Below are positions 1 through 5,121 of a stretch of 5,121 nt of DNA, piece by piece. Within the stretch, counting starts at the first letter, position 1. Each line of letters opens with the position of its first letter. Made by a program: the position numbers and the translations under genes. Origin of the DNA: an uncultured beta proteobacterium (GTDB taxonomy: Bacteria > Pseudomonadota > Gammaproteobacteria > Burkholderiales > Rhodocyclaceae); assembly GCA_903932755.1 (NCBI GenBank), contig CAIZHL010000526.1, forward strand, positions 1 through 5,121, given 5' to 3'. The notes beneath the pieces were generated by a model. The model had not been told where the DNA came from, searched no databases, and saw nothing but the letters and a program-made list of their open reading frames with translations.

Positions 1-129
1 GAGCGCATCGGCGATCACGCCAAGAACATTTCGGAATACGTCGTCTACCTGGTCAAGGGGCGCGACGTGCGCCATATCGGGCTGGAGGCGATGGAGAAGG
101 AAGTCGCCCGCCAGCTCGGGAATATGTAA
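1..129 (+). CDS. phoU: PhoU, phosphate transport/signalling regulator (C-terminal 42 residues, partial)
   Basis: The window opens inside a reading frame that ends with TAA at 127-129. Its 42 residues begin [20 protein letters not shown] and continue with [20 protein letters not shown]. The [22 protein letters not shown] pattern is the hallmark of the last helices of PhoU, where the E-R-x-x-D-H-x-x-N repeat contributes to a metal-binding cluster. PhoU is a cytoplasmic all-helical protein that links the PstSCAB phosphate transporter to the PhoR/PhoB two-component system and represses the Pho regulon when phosphate is plentiful (family knowledge). The N-terminal part and its start lie left of the window, so operon membership cannot be judged. 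It is convergent with yggX, with only 8 bp between the two stop codons. Confidence 0.93.
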   Translation, partial: ERIGDHAKNISEYVVYLVKGRDVRHIGLEAMEKEVARQLGNM

Positions 130-141
130 CCGGTGGGTTAC
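126..141. other. Inverted repeat formed by the two convergent stop codons
   Basis: GTAACC (126-131) and GGTTAC (136-141) form a perfect 6-bp inverted repeat around the loop GGTG. The phoU stop TAA (127-129) lies in one arm and the yggX stop (TTA on the + strand, 138-140) in the other. There is no T-run on either side, so this is not a canonical intrinsic terminator; it could be a weak bidirectional 3'-end hairpin or simply a result of two TAA stops facing each other. Confidence 0.4.
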
Positions 142-410
142 GCCTTCGGCGGCACGTAGCCGCCGATCTGGTCGGCGCCATCGCCGAAAAAGTGCTTCTG
201 CACCTGCTCGGCCAGATACTTCCGGTGTTGCGGGTCGGCAAGGCTCAGGCGGTTTTCATTGATGATCATGGTCTGCAGCTTGATCCACTGCTGCCAGGCT
301 TCCTTGGAAACGTTTTCCCAAAGTTTCTTGCCCATTTCGCCGGGCATGGGGGGAAGGTCAAGGCCTTCCGCCTCGCGTCCGAGTTTGATGCAATTGACCA
401 TGCGTGCCAC
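138..410 (-). CDS. yggX: YggX, probable Fe(2+)-trafficking / oxidative damage protection protein
   Basis: A 90-residue cytoplasmic protein starting at GTG 410-408 and read as [20 protein letters not shown], ending in GGYVPPKA. The family begins M-A-R-x-V-x-C-x-K-L and is about 90 residues long, so this start gives a full-length match. The conserved Cys7, the [11 protein letters not shown] segment (residues 32-42) and the LQTMIINE segment (45-52) are all visible. An in-frame ATG at 500 would add 30 residues unlike the family, and an ATG at 401 would remove the conserved M-A-R start. The GTG is preceded by AAAGGAAA at good spacing. YggX proteins are linked to iron traffic and to protecting Fe-S clusters from oxidation (family knowledge). 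It lies 96 bp beyond iorB on the same strand and converges on phoU, so it may be transcribed by read-through from the upstream genes, from its own promoter, or both. Confidence 0.95.
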   Translation of the reverse strand: MARMVNCIKLGREAEGLDLPPMPGEMGKKLWENVSKEAWQQWIKLQTMIINENRLSLADPQHRKYLAEQVQKHFFGDGADQIGGYVPPKA

Positions 411-414
411 AGTG

Positions 415-422
415 TTTCCTTT
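415..422 (-). promoter_or_regulatory. Ribosome binding site that fixes the GTG start of yggX
   Basis: On the minus strand AAAGGAAA (422-415) is followed by 4 nt and then GTG at 410-408. Its position supports the GTG over the in-frame upstream ATG (500) and downstream ATG (401). The GTG start also reproduces the conserved N-terminus of the YggX family. Confidence 0.75.
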
Positions 423-493
423 CTGAAAAATATGCGGATGCGGCGAGTTTACACGGAGTTGCCATCGAGTTTCATGTAAAGCGTCGATCCTTT

Positions 494-506
494 CGGGCAT
501 TGCCCG
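494..506 (-). terminator. Short stem-loop right after the iorB stop (no U-tract)
   Basis: On the minus strand, directly after the TAG of iorB, CGGGC and GCCCG (506-502 and 498-494) form a 5-bp all-GC stem around a 3-nt loop. The bases that follow are GAAAGGATC, not a run of T, so it fails the usual intrinsic terminator pattern. It might protect the 3' end of the message or give partial attenuation before yggX. Confidence 0.3.
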
Positions 507-2651
507 CTACGCCCTCCGAAGGTCGTGGTGCTTGAGCGGCAGCGAACGGATGCGCTTGCCGGTGGCGGCAAAGATCGCATTGCACACGGCAGGTGTCAGC
601 GGCAGGATGGCCGGCTCGCCGTGTCCACCCCAGAAGCCCCCGGTGGGTACCAGCACGGTTTCGACCTTTGGCATTTCCGACATCTGCGGCAGCGGAAAAT
701 CGCGGAAGTTGGATTCGACGATGCGTCCGTTCTTCACGGTGTTTTCCTGGTAGAGGATGCTGCCGAGGCCGTAGGCGACGTTGCTCTCGGCCTGGGCGCA
801 GCAGGTGTCGGGGTTCACCACGTAGCCCGAGTCGATGGCGACGACAATGCGCTGCACCTTGACTTCGCCTTTCGCGCTGACCGACACCTCCGCCACCATC
901 GCGGCGTAACTGCCGAAGCCGTCGGCCACCGCCAGGCCGCGATGGACGCCGGGCTGCAAGGCGTCGCCCCAACCCGCCGCCTTGGCCGCGGATTCGAGGA
1001 CGAGACGGTTCTTGTCGCCCGGCTTCAGCATCGCGAGGCGATACGCGAGCGGGTCCTTGCCGGCAGCGATGGCCAGTTCGTCGATGAAGCATTCGCGGTA
1101 GTAGGCATTCTGCTGGCCCGGCGCGCGCCAGAAGCCAACCGGAACGTGGCCATTGCGCATGGCGTAGTCGACCTGCTGGTGCGGCACCGCATAGGGCATG
1201 TCGCTCAGCGTGCGTACTGCCGTGAAGTCGATGCCATTGGCACCGAGCGCCTGCGGCATCAGTACCTTGAGGATGGACGGACAGGCGATGCGTGTATGCA
1301 GCGCGATGAGATTGCCCGCGGCATCGAGTCCGGCCTTCATGCGGACGACGCTCGCCGGCCGGTAGAAGCCGTGCTGCATGTCTTCTTCGCGCGACCACAT
1401 CATCTTGACCGGCGTGCCCGCCATGGCCATGGCGATCTTCACTCCCTGCACGACGTAATCCTGCGGCCCGCGGCGGCCGAAGCCGCCGCCGAGCATCATC
1501 TTGTGCACTTCCACCTTTTCCAGCGGCAGCCCGGAAGTCTCGGCGGCCGCCGTCATCGAGGCTTCGCCGTTCTGGGTCGAGGTCCACACCTCGAGGAAGC
1601 CCTCCGGCTTCAGCCATGCCGTGCAGGTTTGCGGTTCCATGGTGGCGTGGTTGAGGTAGGGCGAGGAGTATTCGGCCTCGATCACCTTCGCCGCGCCGGC
1701 CAGCGCCGTATCGGCATCGCCGACTTTTCGCGCCTGCGGCAGGTTGGGGTCGGCCAGGCCCTCGCGCAGCATGGCCATGATGCTGGCGGTTGACGCGTTG
1801 CCATTGGCGCCCGCATCCCATTCGATCTTCAGCGCCTGCAGCGCCTGGTCGGCACGCCACCAACTGTCGGCGACGACGGCGACGAAATCGCTCTCGCGCA
1901 CCACTTTCTTCACGCCGCGCATTTTCCCGGCGACGGATTCGTCCACGCTCTTCAGCGTCCCGCCGAACACCGGACATTGCGCGATCGACGCGTGCAGCAT
2001 GCCGGGCAGCGCCACGTCGACGCCGAACACCGGCTTGCCCATGACCTTGTCGGGGATGTCGAAGCGATGCATCGCCTTGCCGGCGATCTTCCAGTCTTTC
2101 GGGTCGCGCAGGGCGACGTCCTGCGGCGGTTTCAGCTTTGCCGCCTCGGTCGCCACTTCGCCGTAGCGCAGGGTGCGCTTGCTGGAAGCGTGGGTGATGA
2201 CGCCGCGATCCGCCGTGCATTCGGCGGCCGGCACCTTCCAGCGTGCGGCGGCGGCGTTGACCAGCATTACGCGCGCGGCAGCCCCCGCCTTGCGTACATA
2301 GTCCTGCGAACCGCGCACGCCCTGGCTGCCGCCGGTGGACATCGAACCCCAGATGCGCTGCCTGCGGATGTGTTCATTGGGCGAGGCGAATTCGGAACTG
2401 ACCTTGGCCCAGTCGCAGTCCAGTTCCTCGGCCACCAGTTGTGCCAGCGCGGTGTAGGTGCCCTGTCCCATTTCCGAGCGGGCGATGCGCACCACGACCC
2501 GGTCATCCGGATGGATCACCACCCAGGCATTGACTTCCGGGGCCGGCATGCCGCGCGCGGCCATCGCCGCCAGCGGGAAGGAAAACTCGAGCGAGAAGGC
2601 GCCGCCCAATGCGACGGATGCCTTGAGAAATCCGCGACGATTCACGTTCAT
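507..2651 (-). CDS. iorB: Molybdopterin-binding large subunit of an isoquinoline 1-oxidoreductase-type molybdenum hydroxylase, Tat-exported
   Basis: A 714-residue protein of the xanthine dehydrogenase superfamily, at the usual length for IorB-type large subunits. These enzymes insert oxygen from water next to a ring nitrogen or into an aldehyde. Order along the protein: a Tat signal with NRRGFLK (residues 4-10) and a hydrophobic stretch to about residue 32; a first molybdopterin domain with SEMGQGTYTALAQLVAEEL (59-77); the glycine-rich LGGGFGRR (387-394), with GRR typical of the Ior group; GFWRAPGQQNAYYRECFIDE (506-525); and GGHGEP (675-680), whose Glu679 matches the catalytic glutamate of the superfamily. 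The protein ends in TGKRIRSLPL, as relatives do. ATG 2651 is chosen over an in-frame ATG at 2699 because GGGAGG stands 5 nt before it and the Tat motif then sits at the N-terminus. It follows iorA by 10 nt. The Tat signal implies a folded, cofactor-loaded heterodimer in the periplasm. Substrate unknown; 'isoquinoline' is only the name of the founding member. Confidence 0.92.
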   Translation of the reverse strand: MNVNRRGFLKASVALGGAFSLEFSFPLAAMAARGMPAPEVNAWVVIHPDDRVVVRIARSEMGQGTYTALAQLVAEELDCDWAKVSSEFASPNEHIRRQRIWGSMSTGGSQGVRGSQDYVRKAGAAARVMLVNAAAARWKVPAAECTADRGVITHASSKRTLRYGEVATEAAKLKPPQDVALRDPKDWKIAGKAMHRFDIPDKVMGKPVFGVDVALPGMLHASIAQCPVFGGTLKSVDESVAGKMRGVKKVVRESDFVAVVADSWWRADQALQALKIEWDAGANGNASTASIMAMLREGLADPNLPQARKVGDADTALAGAAKVIEAEYSSPYLNHATMEPQTCTAWLKPEGFLEVWTSTQNGEASMTAAAETSGLPLEKVEVHKMMLGGGFGRRGPQDYVVQGVKIAMAMAGTPVKMMWSREEDMQHGFYRPASVVRMKAGLDAAGNLIALHTRIACPSILKVLMPQALGANGIDFTAVRTLSDMPYAVPHQQVDYAMRNGHVPVGFWRAPGQQNAYYRECFIDELAIAAGKDPLAYRLAMLKPGDKNRLVLESAAKAAGWGDALQPGVHRGLAVADGFGSYAAMVAEVSVSAKGEVKVQRIVVAIDSGYVVNPDTCCAQAESNVAYGLGSILYQENTVKNGRIVESNFRDFPLPQMSEMPKVETVLVPTGGFWGGHGEPAILPLTPAVCNAIFAATGKRIRSLPLKHHDLRRA

Positions 2652-2656
2652 GGCGG

Positions 2657-2662
2657 CCTCCC
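2657..2662 (-). promoter_or_regulatory. Ribosome binding site of iorB, starting at the iorA stop
   Basis: GGGAGG on the minus strand (2662-2657) shares its first G with the last base of the iorA TAG stop (2664-2662) and lies 5 nt before the iorB ATG (2651-2649). It decides the iorB start and implies that ribosomes ending iorA are well placed to begin iorB. Confidence 0.8.
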
Positions 2663-3126
2663 TAGGCTTTCTTCGGCGCCGACTTGGCGGCGACCGCATG
2701 TATCGCCTCGCGAACCCGGGGATAGGTTCCGCAACGGCACAAATTGGTCATCGCCTGGTCGATGTCGGCGTCGGTGGGCCGGAGCTTGTCCTTGAGCAAG
2801 GCGACGGCCGACAGGATCATGCCGGTCTGGCAATAGCCGCACTGCGGCACCTCGTGTTCGATCCAAGCCTCCTGCAGGGGGTGCAGGCCGTTCGCCTGCA
2901 GACCCTCGATCGTCACCACTTTTTTGCCGACGGCCGCGGCCGCGGTCATGACGCAGGAACGCACCGCTGCGCCGTCGACCAGAACCGTGCAGGCGCCGCA
3001 TTGCGCCACGCCGCAGCCGTACTTGGCGCCGGGCAGTGCCAGATGGTCGCGCAGCACCCACAGCAGCGGCATATCCGGTTCGACATCGACTTCGCGAGGC
3101 TTGCCGTTTACGTTCAGCTTGAGCAT
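2662..3126 (-). CDS. iorA: [2Fe-2S] small subunit of an isoquinoline 1-oxidoreductase-type molybdenum hydroxylase
   Basis: A 154-residue protein, the normal size for this family, that carries electrons from the molybdenum centre of the partner IorB-like subunit. The N-terminal plant-ferredoxin-like domain shows C38-x4-C43-x2-C46 followed by C58 ([16 protein letters not shown]). The C-terminal helical domain shows C96-x2-C99 (CGYCQTGM) and C130-x-C132 ([15 protein letters not shown]). All eight cysteines for two [2Fe-2S] clusters are therefore present. It has no signal peptide; in this family the small subunit is thought to be carried across the membrane with the Tat-tagged large subunit. ATG 3126 has a near-perfect AGGAGGT in front. 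It sits 10 nt after argA and 10 nt before iorB. No FAD subunit is encoded nearby, as expected for the Ior group, which passes electrons to a cytochrome or other acceptor and not to NAD. Confidence 0.95.
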   Translation of the reverse strand: MLKLNVNGKPREVDVEPDMPLLWVLRDHLALPGAKYGCGVAQCGACTVLVDGAAVRSCVMTAAAAVGKKVVTIEGLQANGLHPLQEAWIEHEVPQCGYCQTGMILSAVALLKDKLRPTDADIDQAMTNLCRCGTYPRVREAIHAVAAKSAPKKA

Positions 3127-3129
3127 GCG

Positions 3130-3136
3130 ACCTCCT
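3130..3136 (-). promoter_or_regulatory. Strong ribosome binding site of iorA, abutting the argA stop
   Basis: AGGAGGT on the minus strand (3136-3130) begins immediately after the argA TAA (3139-3137) and lies 3 nt before the iorA ATG (3126-3124). It is the closest match to the anti-Shine-Dalgarno sequence in the window, suggesting efficient initiation of iorA, possibly above the level of argA. Confidence 0.8.
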
Positions 3137-4480
3137 TTAAAGCGGCTTTACGAGCACCTTCGAACGGCGTTGCAGGTTGTAGAGTTCGCGCCTTGCCGCA
3201 GGCAGCGCGTCGACGCCGGCTTCGGCGAATCCGCGCTCGATGAACCAATGGGCGGTGCGCGTGGTCAGGACGAAGAGGTGCTTGAGCTTCAGTTTCCTGG
3301 CGCGCGCCTCGATGTGGCTGCACAACTGTTCGCCGTAACCGCTGCGACGGAAATCCGGCATCACGGCGAGACAGGCCAGTTCGGCCGCCTTTTCGGTCGA
3401 GAAGGGATAGACCGCGGCGCAACCGACGATGACCCCGTCGTGCTCGACCACCGAGAAGCGCGTGATTTCCATTTCGAGCCGCTCGCGTCCGCGCTTGACC
3501 AGGGTGCCGTCGGCTTCCAGCGGTTCGATCAGGCCCAGAATGGCGCCGACGTCGTCGATGGTGGCGTCGCGCAATTGCGCCAGCGGGGCGCTGGTCATGA
3601 CCGTGCCGACACCGTCGCGGGTGAAGAACTCCATCAACATCGCGCCGTCGGCCTGGCGGTCGAGGAAATGCACGCGACCGATGCCGGCGCGGCAGGCGCG
3701 GATGGCGCTGGGCAGCACGCGGGCGACTTCGGGCGCCTGGGCCGACAGGTGCCTGGCGGCGAGTTTCTGCGCCTCGTCGGCGGTGACGGCGTCGATCAGC
3801 GCGCCCTTGGCCGTGACCAGGCCCGGCGCATCGCACAGGTAGATCAGCTTGTCGGCCTTGACCGCGATGGCGACGGCTTCCGCGGCCTCCTCCCAGGCGA
3901 GGTTGAAGATTTCGCCGGTGGGCGAAGCGCCGATCGGGGTGATCAGCACCACGTTTTCCTGCGCCAGGTCGGCCTGGATTTCCTCGGCGATCACCTTGCG
4001 AATCGCGCCGGTGTATTGGAAGTCGATGCCGTCGACCACGCCGACCGGGCGCGCCGTGATGAAGTTGCCGCCGGTGACGCGCAGGAAGGCGCCCGCCATC
4101 GGCGTGTTGGGCAGGCCCTGCGAGAGTAGCGCCTCGATTTCGATGCGGGTGACGCCCATGGCCCGTTTGACGCACTCCAGGGCATCTGCGTCGGTGACGC
4201 GCAGACCCTTGTGGAACTTCGGCGTCAGGCCGCGCGCGTGCATCTCGGCGTCGATCTGCGGCCGCGCCCCATGCACCAGCACCAGGCGGATGCCCATGCT
4301 GTCGAGCAGCGCAATGTCATGGATCAGCGCTTGCGCGGCGCCGGCCTCCAGCACTTCGCCGCCGAAGGCGATGACGAAGGTTCGCCCGCGAAAGGCGTGG
4401 ATGTAGGGCGCCGCCTGGCGCACCCAGGCGACCAGGCGGGCGTCGGTGTCGGGCTGGCTGCTGCGGGTCTCCAGCGTCAT
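3137..4480 (-). CDS. argA: N-acetylglutamate synthase (amino-acid N-acetyltransferase)
   Basis: A 447-residue cytoplasmic enzyme, close to the 443 residues of the E. coli protein, that acetylates glutamate with acetyl-CoA as the first step of arginine synthesis. The N-terminal amino-acid-kinase-like domain (about residues 25-285) shows FGGEVLEAG (39-47), [12 protein letters not shown] (66-77), the [10 protein letters not shown] segment (154-163) and [19 protein letters not shown] (182-200). In ArgA this domain binds arginine for feedback inhibition and is not catalytic (family knowledge). The C-terminal GNAT domain (about 300-447) shows [20 protein letters not shown] (371-390), where RRSGYG is the acetyl-CoA pyrophosphate loop, and [14 protein letters not shown] (405-418), typical of ArgA. 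Start ATG 4480 overlaps the stop of the PPK2 gene as ATGA, and no good Shine-Dalgarno sequence precedes it, so translation probably depends on the upstream gene. iorA follows after 10 nt. Confidence 0.96.
   Translation of the reverse strand: MTLETRSSQPDTDARLVAWVRQAAPYIHAFRGRTFVIAFGGEVLEAGAAQALIHDIALLDSMGIRLVLVHGARPQIDAEMHARGLTPKFHKGLRVTDADALECVKRAMGVTRIEIEALLSQGLPNTPMAGAFLRVTGGNFITARPVGVVDGIDFQYTGAIRKVIAEEIQADLAQENVVLITPIGASPTGEIFNLAWEEAAEAVAIAVKADKLIYLCDAPGLVTAKGALIDAVTADEAQKLAARHLSAQAPEVARVLPSAIRACRAGIGRVHFLDRQADGAMLMEFFTRDGVGTVMTSAPLAQLRDATIDDVGAILGLIEPLEADGTLVKRGRERLEMEITRFSVVEHDGVIVGCAAVYPFSTEKAAELACLAVMPDFRRSGYGEQLCSHIEARARKLKLKHLFVLTTRTAHWFIERGFAEAGVDALPAARRELYNLQRRSKVLVKPL
4477..4480 (-). 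promoter_or_regulatory. ATGA stop/start overlap joining the PPK2 gene and argA
   Basis: The argA ATG (4480-4478) and the PPK2 TGA (4479-4477) share two bases. The preceding minus-strand bases AGGCAAACCCGCCAG contain only an AGG that lies too far upstream to be a convincing Shine-Dalgarno sequence. This is the pattern of translational coupling by termination and re-initiation. Confidence 0.65.
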
Positions 4481-5121
4481 CTGGCGGGTTTGCCTTTCAC
4501 GGCCTTGGCGGGTGCGGAACGGGTTGTCGTGCGGGATCTCGCCGCCGCCGGCTTGGGCGGGCTTTTTGCCACCGGCCGTTTCGGCGCCGGTTTGGGCGGT
4601 GCTGCCGGCTTCGGCGGTTCCGTAGCTTTCGGCGGTTCCTGCTGCTTGCCGGCCTTCTTGCCCTTGCTTTCCTTGGGAGCTTTCTCGGGCTTCGCGCGCG
4701 GCAATGGCTTGCCTTCCAGTTCGGCTTCAAGGCGTTCGCAAATCGTGCGCAGGATCTTGACCCGGGCGTAACCCTTGTCGTTGGCCTCGACCAGGGTCCA
4801 CGGCGCGATGCCCGTGCTGGTGCGGTCGACCATGTCGCAGATGGCCTCCTGGTAGGCATCCCATTTCTCGCGGTTGCGCCAGTCTTCCTCGGTGATCTTG
4901 AAGCGCTTGAACTCGATCTTCTCGCGCTCCTTGAAGCGCTTCAACTGCTCTTCCTGGCTGATCTGCAGCCAGAACTTCACGACGATGACGCCGGCATCGG
5001 CGAGGTCGTGCTCGAAATCGTTGATCTCGGTATAGGCGCGCAGCCAGTCGGCCTCGGCGCAGAAGCCCTCGACGCGCTCGACCAGCACGCGGCCGTACCA
5101 GGTGCGGTCGAAGATCGCCAC
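4477..5121 (-). CDS. pap: Polyphosphate:AMP phosphotransferase, PPK2 family (C-terminal 214+ residues, partial at window edge)
   Basis: The reading frame enters from the right edge; the first codon in view (GTG, 5121-5119) is internal. PPK2 enzymes transfer phosphate between polyphosphate and nucleotides in the cytoplasm. Numbering from the edge, VAIFDRTWYGRVLVERVEGF (1-20) is the Walker B/catalytic Asp region, DWLRAYTEINDFEHDL follows (25-40), then KFWLQISQEEQLKRFKERE (49-67), the lid-like ITEEDWRNREKWDAYQEAI (76-94) and TSTGIAPWTLVEANDKGYAR (101-120). The GRVLVERVEGF form and the W-R-N-R-E-K-W run point to PAP-like members (AMP to ADP), often with two PPK2 domains, more than to single-domain GDP/ADP kinases; the missing N-terminal part, including the Walker A loop, would settle this. 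After about residue 136 a 78-residue Lys/Pro/Ala-rich tail follows. The gene overlaps argA by 4 bp, so the two are probably co-transcribed. Confidence 0.88.
   Translation of the reverse strand: MAIFDRTWYGRVLVERVEGFCAEADWLRAYTEINDFEHDLADAGVIVVKFWLQISQEEQLKRFKEREKIEFKRFKITEEDWRNREKWDAYQEAICDMVDRTSTGIAPWTLVEANDKGYARVKILRTICERLEAELEGKPLPRAKPEKAPKESKGKKAGKQQEPPKATEPPKPAAPPKPAPKRPVAKSPPKPAAARSRTTTRSAPAKAVKGKPAR
4480..4713 (-). other. Basic low-complexity C-terminal tail of the PPK2 protein
   Basis: The last 78 residues of the PPK2 protein contain 17 Lys, 19 Pro, 15 Ala and 6 Arg against only 4 acidic residues, so it is highly positively charged and almost certainly disordered. Short motifs such as EPPK, KPA and PPKP recur. 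It starts where the PPK2 catalytic fold normally ends. A role in binding polyphosphate or nucleic acid is possible but is only inference from charge. Confidence 0.75.
4610..4639 (-). repeat. Two copies of a 12-bp direct repeat in the PPK2 tail
   Basis: TTCGGCGGTTCC occurs at 4610-4621 and 4628-4639 (+ strand), an 18-bp period equal to six codons. On the coding strand each copy encodes the EPPK unit within QEPPKATEPPKP. In-frame spacing suggests growth of the tail by short tandem duplication. Confidence 0.7.

Larger units (their letters stand above)
411..506. other. Intergenic region between iorB and yggX
   Basis: This is the only sizeable non-coding gap in the window (96 bp). It contains the stem-loop just after iorB, a TTTACA/TGTAAA inverted repeat (448-453 and 475-480) and two copies of CGAGTTT (444-450 and 466-472) spaced 22 bp apart. 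Read towards yggX, TTTACA (480-475) resembles a -35 box (5 of 6), but no -10-like hexamer lies 16-18 bp further on; CATATT (435-430) is a weak -10 candidate without a good -35. A tiny ATG frame of eight codons (475-449) lies inside it. I cannot name a promoter or operator with confidence. Confidence 0.35.

Noticed and set aside
141..151. CGCC-TTC-GGCG hairpin at the 3' end of yggX
   Set aside because: Only a 4-bp stem inside the coding sequence with no T-run; too weak to call a terminator.
449..475. Eight-codon minus-strand frame (MKLDGNSV) in the gap before yggX, as a possible leader peptide
   Set aside because: No ribosome site at suitable spacing, no run of regulatory codons and no paired attenuator hairpins; a frame this short is expected by chance.
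411..500. 30-residue N-terminal extension of yggX from ATG 500
   Set aside because: The extension does not resemble the YggX family and has no good ribosome site; the GTG at 410 has one and gives the standard 90-residue protein.
525..1793. 422-residue open frame on the plus strand opposite iorB
   Set aside because: Antisense shadow; rich in His, Arg and Gly, no family resemblance, and the iorB frame has intact motifs throughout.
472..2220. 582-residue open frame on the minus strand overlapping iorB
   Set aside because: It is an Arg/Gly-rich shadow of iorB in another frame, typical of GC-rich DNA, with no recognisable domain.
2652..2699. 16-residue N-terminal extension of iorB from ATG 2699
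   Set aside because: It would overlap iorA and bury the Tat motif; the ATG at 2651 has GGGAGG in front and a proper Tat N-terminus.
2934..2945. 12-bp palindrome CCGCGGCCGCGG inside iorA
   Set aside because: It encodes an alanine run in a GC-rich gene and is explained by codon use.
2924..4129. 401-residue open frame on the plus strand opposite argA and iorA
   Set aside because: Antisense shadow that crosses two well-supported genes; no domain or convincing start.
3114..4175. 353-residue minus-strand open frame inside argA
   Set aside because: Out-of-frame shadow, Arg-rich, with no family motif; argA explains the region fully.

Overview
The window looks like chromosomal DNA of a GC-rich proteobacterium, most likely a betaproteobacterium (a Rhodocyclales-type organism would fit). 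The reasons are the ArgA-type N-acetylglutamate synthase with fused kinase-like and GNAT domains, a YggX/Fe(2+)-trafficking protein, a PAP-type PPK2 enzyme and a PhoU tail, all with strongly GC-biased third codon positions. The taxonomic guess rests on protein resemblance and remembered gene order, not on a search.

Layout: positions 1-129 (+) hold the last 42 codons of phoU. Everything else is on the minus strand and converges on phoU. In transcription order the minus-strand genes are: the C-terminal part of a polyphosphate:AMP phosphotransferase (PPK2 family, running off the right edge, 5121-4477); argA (4480-3137); a [2Fe-2S] small subunit, iorA-like (3126-2662); a Tat-exported molybdopterin-binding large subunit, iorB-like (2651-507); and yggX (410-138). 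The first four are tightly packed: a 4-bp ATGA overlap, then two 10-nt gaps in each of which a GGAGG-type Shine-Dalgarno sequence starts right at the upstream stop codon. They are probably one transcription unit. A 96-bp gap (411-506), the only sizeable intergenic space, separates iorB from yggX. It carries a short stem-loop just after the iorB stop and a few weak repeats, but no convincing promoter or U-tract terminator.

Function: argA makes N-acetylglutamate, the first step of arginine synthesis. The PPK2 enzyme moves phosphate between polyphosphate and nucleotides, and PhoU controls phosphate uptake, so both window edges touch phosphate metabolism. The iorAB pair encodes a xanthine-dehydrogenase-superfamily molybdenum hydroxylase of the isoquinoline 1-oxidoreductase type, probably acting in the periplasm on an unknown N-heterocycle or aldehyde; no cytochrome c subunit or maturation factor is present here. 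YggX is a small cytoplasmic protein linked to iron handling and protection of Fe-S proteins.

I see no clearly undescribed system. The points most worth checking are the placement of iorAB between argA and yggX, its translational linkage to argA, and the long basic Lys/Pro/Ala tail of the PPK2 protein. There is no RNA gene, CRISPR array, insertion sequence or integrase that I can support.
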